Positions 52,637 through 62,391 of a stretch of DNA of 64,000 nt are shown in pieces. The notes under the pieces were generated by a model. That model did not search any database. It was not told where the DNA came from and saw only the letters and a list, made by a program, of their open reading frames with translations. Each line of letters opens with the position of its first letter. The first letter of the stretch is position 1. Both the position numbers and the translations under genes were made by a program. The DNA comes from an uncultured bacterium (GTDB taxonomy: Bacteria > Bacillota > Clostridia > Lachnospirales > Lachnospiraceae): positions 1 to 64,000 of the forward strand of contig CAMTMP010000023.1 of the NCBI GenBank assembly GCA_947073545.1, given 5' to 3'.

Positions 52637-53545
52637 TCATAGAAACATTTTCACGGGTTTAGCCTCTTTCGCACCTGCATCATACTCATAAATACCGTAA
52701 AACCGCCCTGTCTCATCGTACATCCTGAGCCGCTCCTTCTCCCGAAGCGAAACAGGATATCCAAGCATTCCGACCGGAATTTTGTTCCCGTTTTCCAATA
52801 GCCTGCACGCTGCGGACACCGCCTTCACTTCCTTGCAATCCGAAAAAACAGCGTCGGGCGAAACAATAATATCCGATATTTTATCTTCGTCCCGCAGCTT
52901 CTCGATTTCTGCAAGCCGCAGCGCCTTTTCTATACCGAAAATACCCACCCGGCTCCGCGTCAAAGACGCCATCGCACCGCCACAGCCAAGTTTTTCTCCG
53001 ATATCGTGGCAGAGCGTCCGGATATAGGTGCCCTTTGAACAAACCACCCGGAACCTGACCGTGGGCAGATCCGTTTTCAGAATTTCCAATTCCCGGATCT
53101 GCACTGCACGGGGCTTACGTTCCACTTCCTTTCCGGCGCGTGCCAATTCATAGAGTTTTTTTCCGTTCACCTTGAGAGCCGAATACATAGGCGGAATTTG
53201 ATCATAACCGCCGCAAAAACCGAGAATGCACGCCCGTACCTTCTCCTCCGTCAGCGCCGCAAGCGCTTCCTCCTTTGCATGAAATATCACTTGTCCCGTT
53301 AAATCCTGCGTATCCGTGGCCACCCCCAGCCGGAGCGTGGCAATGTACTCTTTATCCCATTCCGTAAGCATATCGCACAGTTTCGTGCCTGAACCAAAAC
53401 ATACAGGAAGCACGCCGACCGCGTCCGGGTCGAGTGTCCCTGTATGCCCTATTTTTTTCTGTTTACAAATACCACGGAGTTTCGCCACGACGTCATGCGA
53501 CGTGAATCCCGCCTCCTTATACACATTCAAGATGCCGTTGTACAT
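52637..53545 (-). CDS. truB: tRNA pseudouridine(55) synthase
   Basis: Makes pseudouridine 55 in the T loop of tRNAs. 302 residues. The catalytic aspartate is in KIGHTGTLDPDAVGVLPVC; supporting motifs are NVYKEAGFTSHDVVAKLR, YDQIPPMYSALKVNGKKLYE and CSKGTYIRTLCHDIGEKLG. AGGGGG precedes the ATG. It starts 26 bases after the nrnA stop. Confidence 0.95.
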   Translation of the reverse strand: MYNGILNVYKEAGFTSHDVVAKLRGICKQKKIGHTGTLDPDAVGVLPVCFGSGTKLCDMLTEWDKEYIATLRLGVATDTQDLTGQVIFHAKEEALAALTEEKVRACILGFCGGYDQIPPMYSALKVNGKKLYELARAGKEVERKPRAVQIRELEILKTDLPTVRFRVVCSKGTYIRTLCHDIGEKLGCGGAMASLTRSRVGIFGIEKALRLAEIEKLRDEDKISDIIVSPDAVFSDCKEVKAVSAACRLLENGNKIPVGMLGYPVSLREKERLRMYDETGRFYGIYEYDAGAKEAKPVKMFL

Positions 53546-53571
53546 AAATCCCCCTGCCTCTTTCCGGCGCC

Positions 53572-54540
53572 CTATGCCTGTTCCTTCGAACGCTCCCACT
53601 TGAGCTGGGCCGCAATCTCCCGCGACAGGTTGTTGATATTGTCATGGTATGTACCGTTCATCGTGCATCCCGCGGCACGCACATGACCGCCGCCGCCAAA
53701 TTTTACGGCGACCTCAGCCACATTGACACTGCCGTTTGACCGCAGACTCACCTTGTACTCCAGCGTGCCGATCTCATACATAAAGATGGCACAGTCCACG
53801 CCCTTTACGCCCTGTAACTGGTTGACGATGCCGTCCAGATCTTTCGGACCTACACAGTAAAACTCCATCATGCGCCGACTCACCATGCTGACAATACATC
53901 TGTCATCCATGAAACGCACACTCCCAAGAATCGCCCTGCCCATGATCTGCGTCTGAAAGTAAGTCTTCTCATAGAAAGTCTCTTCTATCAACGCAGAAAA
54001 ATCAAATCCAAATTTTAGTAATTCCGCCGCTATCTCCATCGTCCGCGGAGAAGTATTGGAATAGCGGAATACACCCGTATCGTGTGCGATGCCGACATAT
54101 ACAGCCTTTGCGGTCTCCTCGTCCACCAGTTCCGGCTCCATCAGCTCATAGAGCAGTTCCGCCGTAGAACTTTTATCCGGCTCTATGATATTCACATCCC
54201 CACAACCTGTATTGCTGATGTGATGGTCAATATTGACACGTCTTTTCGCCCGCCTGAAAATGGACAGCGCGTCTCCCAGCCGCTCGTCGTTGCAATCCAG
54301 CGCAAAGAAAACATCATAGATTTCTTCGGTTTTAAATTCTGATTTAATATCTTCTATTCCTTCCAAAACACGAAAAGGCGCGGGAGGCTCCTCCAGATAA
54401 ACGTCGATCCGCGCCCCCGGCAGCTCGTTTTTCAGATAATGATATAACGCCAGGCATGAGCAGACACAGTCACCGTCCGGTCTCATGTGCCCGCCGATCG
54501 CCACCGTCTTCACATCCTTTAAATCATCAATCCTCTTCAT
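53572..54540 (-). CDS. nrnA: Oligoribonuclease / pAp phosphatase, DHH family
   Basis: Degrades short oligoribonucleotides and hydrolyses adenosine 3',5'-bisphosphate. 322 residues from an ATG with AAGGGGAG upstream. The DHH motifs are GHMRPDGDCVCSCLALYHYL, VFFALDCNDER and RVNIDHHISNTGCGDVN; the DHHA1 end carries FGGGGHVRAAGC. The start overlaps the end of rbfA by 14 bases, so the two are translationally coupled. Confidence 0.94.
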   Translation of the reverse strand: MKRIDDLKDVKTVAIGGHMRPDGDCVCSCLALYHYLKNELPGARIDVYLEEPPAPFRVLEGIEDIKSEFKTEEIYDVFFALDCNDERLGDALSIFRRAKRRVNIDHHISNTGCGDVNIIEPDKSSTAELLYELMEPELVDEETAKAVYVGIAHDTGVFRYSNTSPRTMEIAAELLKFGFDFSALIEETFYEKTYFQTQIMGRAILGSVRFMDDRCIVSMVSRRMMEFYCVGPKDLDGIVNQLQGVKGVDCAIFMYEIGTLEYKVSLRSNGSVNVAEVAVKFGGGGHVRAAGCTMNGTYHDNINNLSREIAAQLKWERSKEQA

Positions 54541-54928
54541 TTTCGCTCCCCTTATCAAAATCTGCAGCTTTTCGGTCCGATGCCACCACTTCCTCAATCC
54601 GTTTCGACATATTTACCCCGTAAGCAATGGACTGATCCATAATGAAATGGATCTGCGGCGTATTGCGCAAGTTTATGGTTCTCGCAATCTGTCCGCGTAT
54701 ATACCCTTCCGCACTCTCCAGTCCCGCCAGCGTATCCGCCTGCATTTTCTCATCGCCAAGCACGCTGATCCACGCCTTACAGGTCTTTAAGTCCGGGGCA
54801 ACCTCCACCGCCACCACCGAGGTCATCGGCGCGATTCTGGGGTCTTTGATCTCCCCGCGGATTATCTCCGCCAGCACTCGCTGTACCTCCCCGTTGATAC
54901 GGGTATTTTTGACACTGTTTTTACGCAT
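54527..54928 (-). CDS. rbfA: Ribosome-binding factor A
   Basis: Helps mature the 30S subunit. 133 residues from the ATG with GGAGG upstream; longer in-frame starts overlap infB and are unlikely. Motifs: NGEVQRVLAEIIRGEIKDPR, MTSVVAVEVAPDLKTCKAWI, ESAEGYIRGQIARTINLRNT and PQIHFIMDQSIAYGVNMSKR. It lies 34 bases after infB. Confidence 0.95.
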   Translation of the reverse strand: MRKNSVKNTRINGEVQRVLAEIIRGEIKDPRIAPMTSVVAVEVAPDLKTCKAWISVLGDEKMQADTLAGLESAEGYIRGQIARTINLRNTPQIHFIMDQSIAYGVNMSKRIEEVVASDRKAADFDKGSENEED

Positions 54929-54962
54929 CGTTTCCTCCATACACAAAACTCTGTTGAAACGG

Positions 54963-57800
54963 TTATCGCGGCACTTCCACCATAATGTAAGCCTCCACAA
55001 TATCCAGTTCTTCCATCTTATCGAAGCCTTCAAACACAAGACCGCACTCAAACCCGGCCTTCACTTCCTTCACGTCGTCTTTGAAACGCTTCAGAGATGC
55101 GAGCCCGCCCTCATAAATCTGCTCCTCGCCTCTGCGAATACGAATTTTACACCCTCTCTGGAACTCGCCGTCCAGAACGTAAGAACCTGCAATATTGCCG
55201 ATCGCGGACGCCTTGAAGATCTGGCGCACCTCCGCATGGCCAATCACCTTCTCCTCGAAGATCGGATCTAACATGCCCTTCATGGCCGCTTCGATATCCT
55301 CGATGGCCTGATATATCACCTTGTAAAGCCGCACATCCACGCCCTCACGCTCCGCCACGGCCTTCGCCTGTGCGTCCGGCCTCACGTTGAAGCCGATGAT
55401 GATAGCCGAGGATGCGGAAGCCAGAGACACATCCGACTCGTTGATGGCGCCCACGCCGCCGTGGATACACTTTACCACGACTTCCTCATTGGTCAGTTTC
55501 ATCAAACTCTGCTTCACGGCCTCCACGCTGCCCTGTACATCCGCCTTGACGATCAGGTTCAGCTCTTTCAGATTGCCTTCCTGAATCTGATTGAACAGAT
55601 CGTCGAGGGACATCTTCGTTTTAGTATCTGCAAGCATCTCTTCCTTATGCTGTGCCATGTAGGTTTCCGCATAAGATTTCGCGCTCTTATCATTTTCATG
55701 GACAACAAACACCTCTCCGGCGCTGGGCACGTCGGATAATCCCAGAATCTCCACGGGCGTGGAAGGTTTCGCCTCCTTCACGCGTCTGCCCTTGTCGTCG
55801 ATCATCGCCCTCACCTTGCCGTGGCTTGCGCCTGCGGAGATAAAGTCGCCCACATGGAGCGTTCCTTTCTGAACCAGCACGGTAGCCACAGGGCCTCTGC
55901 CCTTGTCAAGCTCGGCCTCGATCACCAGACCTCTGGCATTTCTGTCGGGATTCGCCCTAAGCTCCAGAATCTCCGCCGTGAGCAGGATCGTCTCCAGCAG
56001 ATTTTCTATGCCCTCTCCCGACTTCGCGGAAACCGGCACAAACTCCGTCGATCCGCCCCAATCCACCGGGATCAGTTCGTACTCTGTCATTTCCTGCTTC
56101 ACACGGTCTATGTTCGCGTTTGGCTTATCAATCTTATTGACGGCAACGATGATCTCAATTCCCGCCGCCTTCGCATGGTTGATCGCCTCCACCGTCTGGG
56201 GCATAACGCCGTCGTCGGCCGCCACCACAAGCACCGCGATATCCGTGGAGTTCGCGCCGCGCATACGCATAGCCGTGAACGCCTCATGTCCGGGTGTATC
56301 CAAGAAGGTAATGCGCTGTCCCTTCACACTTACCGTGTACGCACCAATGGCCTGTGTGATGCCGCCCGCCTCCTTATCCGTCACGTTGGTCTTACGGATT
56401 GCGTCAAGCAGGGAGGTTTTGCCGTGGTCTACATGACCCATGACACAGATAACCGGGGGACGCGCCACCATCGTGGAGACGTCCTCTTCCTCCTCGCGCA
56501 GAAGCTCCTCGATCACATCGACCTTAACTTCCTTCTCACAGATGATCTCATACTCGATGGCGATATTTTCCGCCTCTTCAAAACTGATGTCCGAATTTAA
56601 GGTCACAATCTGACCCTGTAAAAAGAGCTTTTTAATAATCGCGGAGGGCTGGATCTTCATCTTATCCGCCAGCTCCTTAATGGTCAGGGTATCCGGAACC
56701 GTGATCACCTTGATCTGCTCTTCCTTGGACTCCTCGGCCTTTTTCTCCGGTTTAATGAAGCGGCCTGCCTTGTTGCGGTTCTTCACCGCAGCATCGTCCT
56801 CCTCATAGATATGATCCTTCTTAGACCGTTTATCCCTCTCCTGATTTACCCTGCGTTTTTCGTCGTCCCTGTGCTTCTCCGCATCCTTAGCGGGCGCTTC
56901 AGCGGCAAAGTCCTTCGGACCGTTATTTTTCTTAAATCGATTGTCCGGCCCTCCATTTCCTCTCTGAGGGCGGTCACCACCGCCACCGTTCCTGTTACCA
57001 GAGAATGGAGCGCCGCCACGGCTGCGATCACCCTGACCGCCATTATAATTCGGCCTGCCCTGACCTTCAGGTCTGCGATTTTCTCCTGCACTTTCCACTC
57101 TCCCCTGTCCGGGCGCCGGTTTGTTTCCGGCCCCCATGTTCCTATTGTTTTCCCGTTTTTCCTGCTGCAGCTTTTGCTCGAGGCGTTTTTCCTGCTGCCT
57201 CTGCTCTAAGCGCCTCTCCTGCTGCTGTTTCTGCCTCACCTCGTAAGGCTCCGCCGTCACGGGAATGGGTTTCTGCGTGGGACGAATAATCTTATGGGGC
57301 GTATTCTGGGGTTGTACCGGACGCCCGCCGCCAACCGTGGGCCTGCCGTTTCCGTTCCCCCTGTTCTGTCCGTTTCCGCCGCCCTGAGACTGCCTGCCGC
57401 CCATCTTGGAATTGTGGGGGTTGCTCACGAAGATGATACGTTTCTTCTTGGGCGCTTCGCCCTTTCCTTCTCTCTTCCCGCTCTCTGCGGCGGGCTTTTC
57501 AGGCGTTGTCTTCGCTGCCGCAGCCTTCTCTCCTCCGGCCTTCGGCGCGGTTTTCTCCCGCACGGAAGGTTCCTCGCCGCGCGGCTTTTCTTCCGCTTTC
57601 TGCTGTTTATCCTCCCCGGCGGACTTCACCGTCTTTTCTCCCAAAGAAGCAAACTCCTTCCTCACCAATGCGATCGCATCGTCCTCGATCGAGCTCTGCG
57701 CCACCTTCACCTCATATCCCTTAGCCTGCAGAAAGTCGATCAGCTCCTTACTCTTCCTGTCTAATTCCTTCGCAAGCTCATGTACTTTCATCTTCGCCAT
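54963..57800 (-). CDS. infB: Translation initiation factor IF-2
   Basis: GTPase that places initiator tRNA on the ribosome. 945 residues, at the long end for Bacillota because of a 380-residue N-terminal extension: an IF2-N module ([20 protein letters not shown]), a lysine-, glutamate- and alanine-rich part, and a glycine-, asparagine-, arginine- and glutamine-rich part ([20 protein letters not shown]). A second IF2-N module precedes the GTPase: G1 [18 protein letters not shown]3 [14 protein letters not shown]4 [17 protein letters not shown] lies eight bases before the ATG. It is the centre of the nusA-infB operon. Confidence 0.97.
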   Translation of the reverse strand: MAKMKVHELAKELDRKSKELIDFLQAKGYEVKVAQSSIEDDAIALVRKEFASLGEKTVKSAGEDKQQKAEEKPRGEEPSVREKTAPKAGGEKAAAAKTTPEKPAAESGKREGKGEAPKKKRIIFVSNPHNSKMGGRQSQGGGNGQNRGNGNGRPTVGGGRPVQPQNTPHKIIRPTQKPIPVTAEPYEVRQKQQQERRLEQRQQEKRLEQKLQQEKRENNRNMGAGNKPAPGQGRVESAGENRRPEGQGRPNYNGGQGDRSRGGAPFSGNRNGGGGDRPQRGNGGPDNRFKKNNGPKDFAAEAPAKDAEKHRDDEKRRVNQERDKRSKKDHIYEEDDAAVKNRNKAGRFIKPEKKAEESKEEQIKVITVPDTLTIKELADKMKIQPSAIIKKLFLQGQIVTLNSDISFEEAENIAIEYEIICEKEVKVDVIEELLREEEEDVSTMVARPPVICVMGHVDHGKTSLLDAIRKTNVTDKEAGGITQAIGAYTVSVKGQRITFLDTPGHEAFTAMRMRGANSTDIAVLVVAADDGVMPQTVEAINHAKAAGIEIIVAVNKIDKPNANIDRVKQEMTEYELIPVDWGGSTEFVPVSAKSGEGIENLLETILLTAEILELRANPDRNARGLVIEAELDKGRGPVATVLVQKGTLHVGDFISAGASHGKVRAMIDDKGRRVKEAKPSTPVEILGLSDVPSAGEVFVVHENDKSAKSYAETYMAQHKEEMLADTKTKMSLDDLFNQIQEGNLKELNLIVKADVQGSVEAVKQSLMKLTNEEVVVKCIHGGVGAINESDVSLASASSAIIIGFNVRPDAQAKAVAEREGVDVRLYKVIYQAIEDIEAAMKGMLDPIFEEKVIGHAEVRQIFKASAIGNIAGSYVLDGEFQRGCKIRIRRGEEQIYEGGLASLKRFKDDVKEVKAGFECGLVFEGFDKMEELDIVEAYIMVEVPR

Positions 57801-57815
57801 ACTTACTACCTCCAA

Positions 57816-58139
57816 CTATTCCGAATCTCCTAAATGCTTCCGTATCGAATTTGCAAATCCCTCGTCTGTCAACGCAAGAACCGATCTTTCATCCTTACCC
57901 ATGGAATGTCCAAGCACATCCTTCGTTCCATGGAACACATAGGGAACTTCATAAAACTCACACATATTACTAAACTTTTTTCTGGTATTACCCGACGCAT
58001 CCTCAGCTATAACGACCAGAGCTGCCGTACCGCCCTTGACAGCCGCTTCCGTTGCAAATCCGCCACTGACAACATTTCTGGAGCGTGCGGCGAGTCCCAG
58101 CATGGATAATACCTTATCCTTCCCCGGTATCTGCTTCAT
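57816..58139 (-). CDS. ylxQ: L7Ae-family K-turn-binding protein (YlxQ)
   Basis: 107 residues of the L7Ae/L30e fold: LSMLGLAARSRNVVSGGFAT, EAAVKGGTAALVVIAEDASG, CEFYEVPYVFHGTKDVLGHS. In Bacillus the relative binds kink-turn RNA. GGAGGGCGG precedes the ATG, which lies 26 bases inside the end of the upstream rnpM gene. It keeps its canonical place before infB. Confidence 0.9.
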   Translation of the reverse strand: MKQIPGKDKVLSMLGLAARSRNVVSGGFATEAAVKGGTAALVVIAEDASGNTRKKFSNMCEFYEVPYVFHGTKDVLGHSMGKDERSVLALTDEGFANSIRKHLGDSE

Positions 58140-58404
58140 GCCCGCCCTCCTCAAACTCCTTCTCCAGATTTTCGTATATTTCATCCGGTATGCGCATCTT
58201 GAGGGATCGTTCCAGTCCCTTGTTCTTTCTGGCTTTCGACAGGCACGCCCCGTTTTTGCAAAGGTAAGCGCCTCTGCCGTTCTTTCTCCCTGTCATATCC
58301 AGACAGACCATTTCCTCCGCGCTCTTAAGCACGCGCGTCAGTTCTTTCTTATCCTTCATTTCTCCGCAGCCCACACACTGGCGCAGGGATACTTTTTTCG
58401 CCAT
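58114..58404 (-). CDS. rnpM: YlxR family RNA-binding protein (RnpM)
   Basis: 96 residues. The diagnostic motif is LRQCVGCGEMKDKKELTRVL, followed by GRKNGRGAYLCKNGACLSKA. The family has been described as a modulator of RNase P. GAGGGACGG precedes the ATG. It lies between nusA and ylxQ as in other Bacillota. Confidence 0.9.
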   Translation of the reverse strand: MAKKVSLRQCVGCGEMKDKKELTRVLKSAEEMVCLDMTGRKNGRGAYLCKNGACLSKARKNKGLERSLKMRIPDEIYENLEKEFEEGGHEADTGEG

Positions 58405-58424
58405 ACCGTCCCTCACTTCTCACG

Positions 58425-59606
58425 TTACTCTTCGGTGTACGCCTCTTCCCCGTACGCTCCGTCGTAGTTCTCTCCATCGTAATTCTCTTCGTCGTATCCT
58501 TCCTCGCTGTACTCCTCTTCGTCATACTCCTCATCGTCGTAGACATAATCCTCATAGCGGAAACCGGGCGCGTCCTTGGCCTGCGTCTCGCTCTTGATGT
58601 CGATCTTATACCCGGTCAGTCTGGCCGCCAGTCTGGCGTTCTGCCCCTCCTTACCGATGGCAAGGGAAAGCTGGTAATCCGGCACCACCACCTTGGCCGT
58701 CTTCTCGTCGGGATCGGCGAATACCGCCACGATCTTGGCCGGAGACAGCGCGTTCTGGATCAGGTTGCCCGGGTTCTCATCCCAGTTTACGATGTCGATC
58801 TTCTCCCCGCAAAGCTCATCCACAATGGAGTTCACCCGCGCGCCGTTGATGCCCACACAGGCGCCCACCGCGTCCACGTTTGGATTGTTGGAACGCACCG
58901 CGATCTTCGTGCGGCTTCCCGCCTCTCTGGCAATGCTCATGATTTCCACCGTGCCGTCCTTGATCTCCGTCACCTCGGACTCAAAAAGACGTTTCACCAG
59001 CTCCGGGTGCGTGCGGCTCACCAGAATCCGCGGTCCCTTGGGTGTGTTTCTCACCTCCAGAATGTAGACCTTGATTCTCTCCGTAGGGCGGAAATGCTCG
59101 GTGCGCACCTGCTCGTTCTCATTTAAGATCGCGTCCGCCTTGCCCAGATTGATGGAAATGTTCTTGCCCATGTAACGCTGGACAATGCCCGTCACTACAT
59201 CCTTCTCCTTCTCAAAATACTGGTTGTAGATAACGCTTCTCTCCTCCTCACGGATTTTCTGCAGGATCACGCTCTTGGCATTCTGGGTGGCAATACGGCC
59301 AAACTCCTTGGAGCGGATCTCCACACGGACGATATCGCCTTCCTTCGCGGCCGGGTCAATCTCCTTCGCTTCCTCGAAAGATATCTGCATCACCGGATCT
59401 TCCACTTCCGCGGTGACCTCCTTCTCCGCATAACAGTAGTAATCGCATGTCTCTCTGTCGATTTCCACTTTCACGTTATCCGCCTTGCCAAAATGATTCT
59501 TGTATGCGGTAATAAGCGAATTTTCTATCGCCTCAAAGAGGGTTTCTTTGCTGATCTCCTTTTCCCTCTCCAGAATTTCCAGCGCCTCCATTAACTCCTT
59601 ATTCAT
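58425..59606 (-). CDS. nusA: Transcription factor NusA
   Basis: Binds RNA polymerase and controls pausing, termination and antitermination. 393 residues. The N-terminal polymerase-binding domain (1-125) is followed by S1 ([18 protein letters not shown]), KH1 ([40 protein letters not shown]) and KH2 ([20 protein letters not shown]). The last 40 residues form an unusual run of EEYDEE, EENYDG and GEEAY units rich in tyrosine and acids, not part of the core family. AGGAGG precedes the ATG. Confidence 0.96.
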   Translation of the reverse strand: MNKELMEALEILEREKEISKETLFEAIENSLITAYKNHFGKADNVKVEIDRETCDYYCYAEKEVTAEVEDPVMQISFEEAKEIDPAAKEGDIVRVEIRSKEFGRIATQNAKSVILQKIREEERSVIYNQYFEKEKDVVTGIVQRYMGKNISINLGKADAILNENEQVRTEHFRPTERIKVYILEVRNTPKGPRILVSRTHPELVKRLFESEVTEIKDGTVEIMSIAREAGSRTKIAVRSNNPNVDAVGACVGINGARVNSIVDELCGEKIDIVNWDENPGNLIQNALSPAKIVAVFADPDEKTAKVVVPDYQLSLAIGKEGQNARLAARLTGYKIDIKSETQAKDAPGFRYEDYVYDDEEYDEEEYSEEGYDEENYDGENYDGAYGEEAYTEE

Positions 59607-59659
59607 TTTCCATCGTCCTCCTATTGTCCTCCTATGTTTCCTGTAAAATAAGCAAACGT

Positions 59660-60124
59660 TTAAATATCCAATGCCAATCTGACCGTTGCGATATCAGCTC
59701 TTTCAAATGTACGCGCGGCGCCGTCCTGTAAAATGGTGACAGTCCGGTCGTCAAACGCCTGTAAAATCCCGGAAAATTCTTTCTCCCCGTCTATTGGCTT
59801 ATAGGCTTTCAGTTCCACCGCCTCTCCGAGACTCCGCTCCATGTGCCGGTCCTTCTTCAAGACCCGGCCAAGTCCGGGGCTGCTGACTTCCAGAATATAA
59901 GCGTCCGGTATAAAGTCCTGTTCATCGAGCGCATCGGACAGGGCGCGGCTCACATTCTCACAGTCTTGGATGTTTACCCCCTCCGCCTTGTCGATATAGG
60001 CCCGCAGATAGTAATCCTTCCCCTCCTTCACATACTCCACATCATAAATTTCCACACCATACTGCTCCACAATGGGAGACAAAAGCTGCTCTGTCTTCTC
60101 TTCGTATGTCTCTCGTTTTGACAT
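59660..60124 (-). CDS. rimP: Ribosome maturation factor RimP
   Basis: Assists 30S assembly. 154 residues. N-terminal part with VEIYDVEYVKEGKDYYLRAY and GVNIQDCENVSRALSDALDE; then YILEVSSPGLGRVLKKDRHM and the C-terminal SH3-like part with ELKAYKPIDGEKEFSGILQA. GGAGAGGG precedes the ATG. It heads the operon behind a two-hairpin leader. Confidence 0.95.
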   Translation of the reverse strand: MSKRETYEEKTEQLLSPIVEQYGVEIYDVEYVKEGKDYYLRAYIDKAEGVNIQDCENVSRALSDALDEQDFIPDAYILEVSSPGLGRVLKKDRHMERSLGEAVELKAYKPIDGEKEFSGILQAFDDRTVTILQDGAARTFERADIATVRLALDI

Positions 60125-60139
60125 GACCCTCTCCATTCC

Positions 60140-60202
60140 GGAGTGTGATTTTTTACACTACACTCCTGCACGGAAAAGAGCGGACTCGCAAGTCCACTCT
60201 TT
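60140..60202 (-). promoter_or_regulatory. Two-hairpin leader before rimP
   Basis: The first hairpin (60175-60202) pairs AAAGAGTGGACT with AGTCCGCTCTTT on the minus strand and ends in TTT, so it is terminator-like; one pair is G-U only in minus-strand RNA. The second (60140-60166) pairs GGAGTGT with ACACTCC across an A-rich loop, just ahead of the ribosome site. This could be an attenuator through which NusA controls its own operon; that is inferred. Confidence 0.55.
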
Positions 60203-60382
60203 ATCTCAGTAACTATTCATAATTCTTCTGTATTATAGCACCCTTCTTCCTCCATTGCAAGCATTTTTCACGCTCCCGCCATTTGGTCCCGCCATTTAGC
60301 TACGATGTTTGCCTTCCGCATTTGACAGGGCGGCGGATATCCTTTACTCTATAATTAGTTTTCAATAATGGGGGAAAAAGCC

Positions 60383-62215
60383 ATGACCGGGAAATTGGAC
60401 CGTCTTTTACTGCTGCACCTGTTCCAGAGCTTTGTCACAACCTGGGCGCTGATGAAAGCGTCCCGCATGGAACCTGGTAATATTCTTACCTTCGTCTTCT
60501 ATCTGCTGGTATTTTTCTTCTACCGGCACGTGAACCGCCGGATGGATCTTTTGCATGTTTCCAACCGCGTGGCTCTGCTTACCGCAGTCGTTTTTACTAC
60601 TCTGTATATGCTGGTAGACTATCCCCATTATATAGAACTGCTCACGAGCCGCCTCTACCGTTTCGGTATTTTGGCCGTTATCTTTATGGGCTTTGTTTGC
60701 CTGTTTTACTATCTGCTGCACTTTTTATATTCCTATGCCTGCAACCGGAAACGACTGTACCGCGTTCTGCTCACCCGCTATCAGGATGTGCCATACACCT
60801 ACGAGGGCAGCCGTCCGCATGTTTCCGCCTGCTTTTCGGCGTTCGCGAACTTGATCCGCAGCCATACGGCTCTCTGCGCTTTCCTCTGCTGCCTGTTCTG
60901 CTGGCTCCCTTACTATCTCTATCAGTATCCGGGCATTATGACTCCCGACAGCATCAACCAATTCGAGCAGATTCTGGGTGTGGTCCCGTTCTCCAACCAT
61001 CATCCCTGGGTTCACACGCTGGTTTTCGGCCTGTTTTATCACATCGGCTATGCGCTCACAAAAAATATGGTGATCGCCGTATCCGTCTACACCTTTTTCC
61101 AGATGTGCCTGCTTGCGGGCAGCGTCGCCTATTTTATTTCCACGCTGCGCTCCCACAAAATCCGGCCTTTCGTCCTGCTGATGATCATGGCCTTCTACGC
61201 CCTGATCCCCTACCACGCGGTCTTTTCTGTCACTGTCTGGAAAGATATTCCCTTCGCGGCCGCCGTGCTTCTTTTTAGCTGCGTTATTTTCCGCTTATCC
61301 GTGCAGAACAACGTCTGTGCCAAAAATCTTTCGATTTTTATAATATCAAGCGTTATGATATGTCTCTTCCGCTCAAACGGATGGTACGCCTTTCTTCTTG
61401 CCCTGCCCTTTCTGCTGTTCGGTTTCCGCCACAAGGCAAAGGCCGTTTACCCACCGCTTTTCGCCGCGCTCCTTCTGTCCATAATCATCAAATACCCGGT
61501 TATGAGCGCTTTTCATGTACAGCAGCCTGATTTCATCGAGTCCGTCTGCATCCCCATGCAGCAAATTACGGCCGTTATTTGTAATGACAGGTACCTCTCC
61601 GAAGAGGAACTCAACCTGATAGAACATGTGGTGGACTTGACCTATATCCGTGACCTCTATAACCCCACCTTTGCGGATAACATCAAGGAGCTTGTCCGGG
61701 CTGGCAATCAGGACTATCTGGTCGCCCACAAGAAAGAGTTTCTGAAGCTCTGGATTGATTTAGGTCTGCGCTATCCCGGCGACTACCTGACCGCCTATGT
61801 GAACCAGACCTACGGTTACTGGTATCCCGACTCTTTCTATCTGGTGGCGGAAGCTGAGGGTGTCAGCGCCACAAATCTGGGCGTATCGCACACCCCGCTG
61901 ATCGGCGGCCCTCTGGTCATTAAGGCCAAAGAGATCGCCGTCAAGCTGGGCAGCATGGTTCCCATCTATGGCACACTCTGGAGCATGGGCGTGGCCTGCT
62001 GGGTTCTGCTTTTCAGTATCAGTGTCACCGTCATCCGCCGGGACTACCACAGACTGATCTGCTATCTGCCGGGACTATCCCTGCTGCTCTCCGTGCTCGC
62101 CGCCACGCCGGTGGCCACGGAGTTCCGCTATGTCTATTTTCTGGTGCTCTGCCTGCCCTTTTATCTGATCACGGCGATTCTGCCGGAGGAGACGGACGCG
62201 CCGGGCTGCGCCTGA
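60383..62215 (+). CDS. Large multi-spanning membrane protein (DUF6020-like)
   Basis: 610 residues with around 12-14 hydrophobic segments. A soluble stretch of about 130 residues lies near 400-530 between segments. The central motifs SNHHPWVHTLVFGLFYHIGY and VFSVTVWKDIPFAAAVLLFS are those of DUF6020-type proteins, which resemble GT-C glycosyltransferases in layout. GGGGGA precedes the chosen ATG. It stands alone, with a TATAAT at 60350-60355. Activity unknown; a role in cell-surface glycan assembly is only a suggestion. Confidence 0.75.
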   Translation: MTGKLDRLLLLHLFQSFVTTWALMKASRMEPGNILTFVFYLLVFFFYRHVNRRMDLLHVSNRVALLTAVVFTTLYMLVDYPHYIELLTSRLYRFGILAVIFMGFVCLFYYLLHFLYSYACNRKRLYRVLLTRYQDVPYTYEGSRPHVSACFSAFANLIRSHTALCAFLCCLFCWLPYYLYQYPGIMTPDSINQFEQILGVVPFSNHHPWVHTLVFGLFYHIGYALTKNMVIAVSVYTFFQMCLLAGSVAYFISTLRSHKIRPFVLLMIMAFYALIPYHAVFSVTVWKDIPFAAAVLLFSCVIFRLSVQNNVCAKNLSIFIISSVMICLFRSNGWYAFLLALPFLLFGFRHKAKAVYPPLFAALLLSIIIKYPVMSAFHVQQPDFIESVCIPMQQITAVICNDRYLSEEELNLIEHVVDLTYIRDLYNPTFADNIKELVRAGNQDYLVAHKKEFLKLWIDLGLRYPGDYLTAYVNQTYGYWYPDSFYLVAEAEGVSATNLGVSHTPLIGGPLVIKAKEIAVKLGSMVPIYGTLWSMGVACWVLLFSISVTVIRRDYHRLICYLPGLSLLLSVLAATPVATEFRYVYFLVLCLPFYLITAILPEETDAPGCA

Positions 62216-62233
62216 CGGCCAAGGCTCCATCCG

Positions 62234-62321
62234 GTCGGAACGCCAAGACGGTACTGGTCGGACTGCAACCGCTGTCGGACGATCAAGGCGGCCTTTTGAT
62301 CGAACCGCCGTAGCTGTCGGA
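62234..62321. repeat. Four GTCGGA repeats in the gap after the membrane protein gene
   Basis: GTCGGA occurs at 62234, 62257, 62274 and 62316, some within longer matches (GCTGTCGGACG twice). A GGCGG/CCGCC hairpin with a GATCAA/TTGATC-like stem lies between (62281-62310). No T-run follows. It may be decayed coding sequence or a structured 3' region; I see no gene in it. Confidence 0.4.
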
Positions 62322-62391
62322 CGGCATCTGGATCGAACTGTCAAAATTGTCGAAGCCGTCTGTCCGTCAAAACAGCCGTTTACAGCGGGCA

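Noticed and set aside
60322..60355. TTGACA and TATAAT before the large membrane protein gene
   Set aside because: The spacer is 22 bases, too long for a normal promoter, so only the TATAAT is kept as possible.
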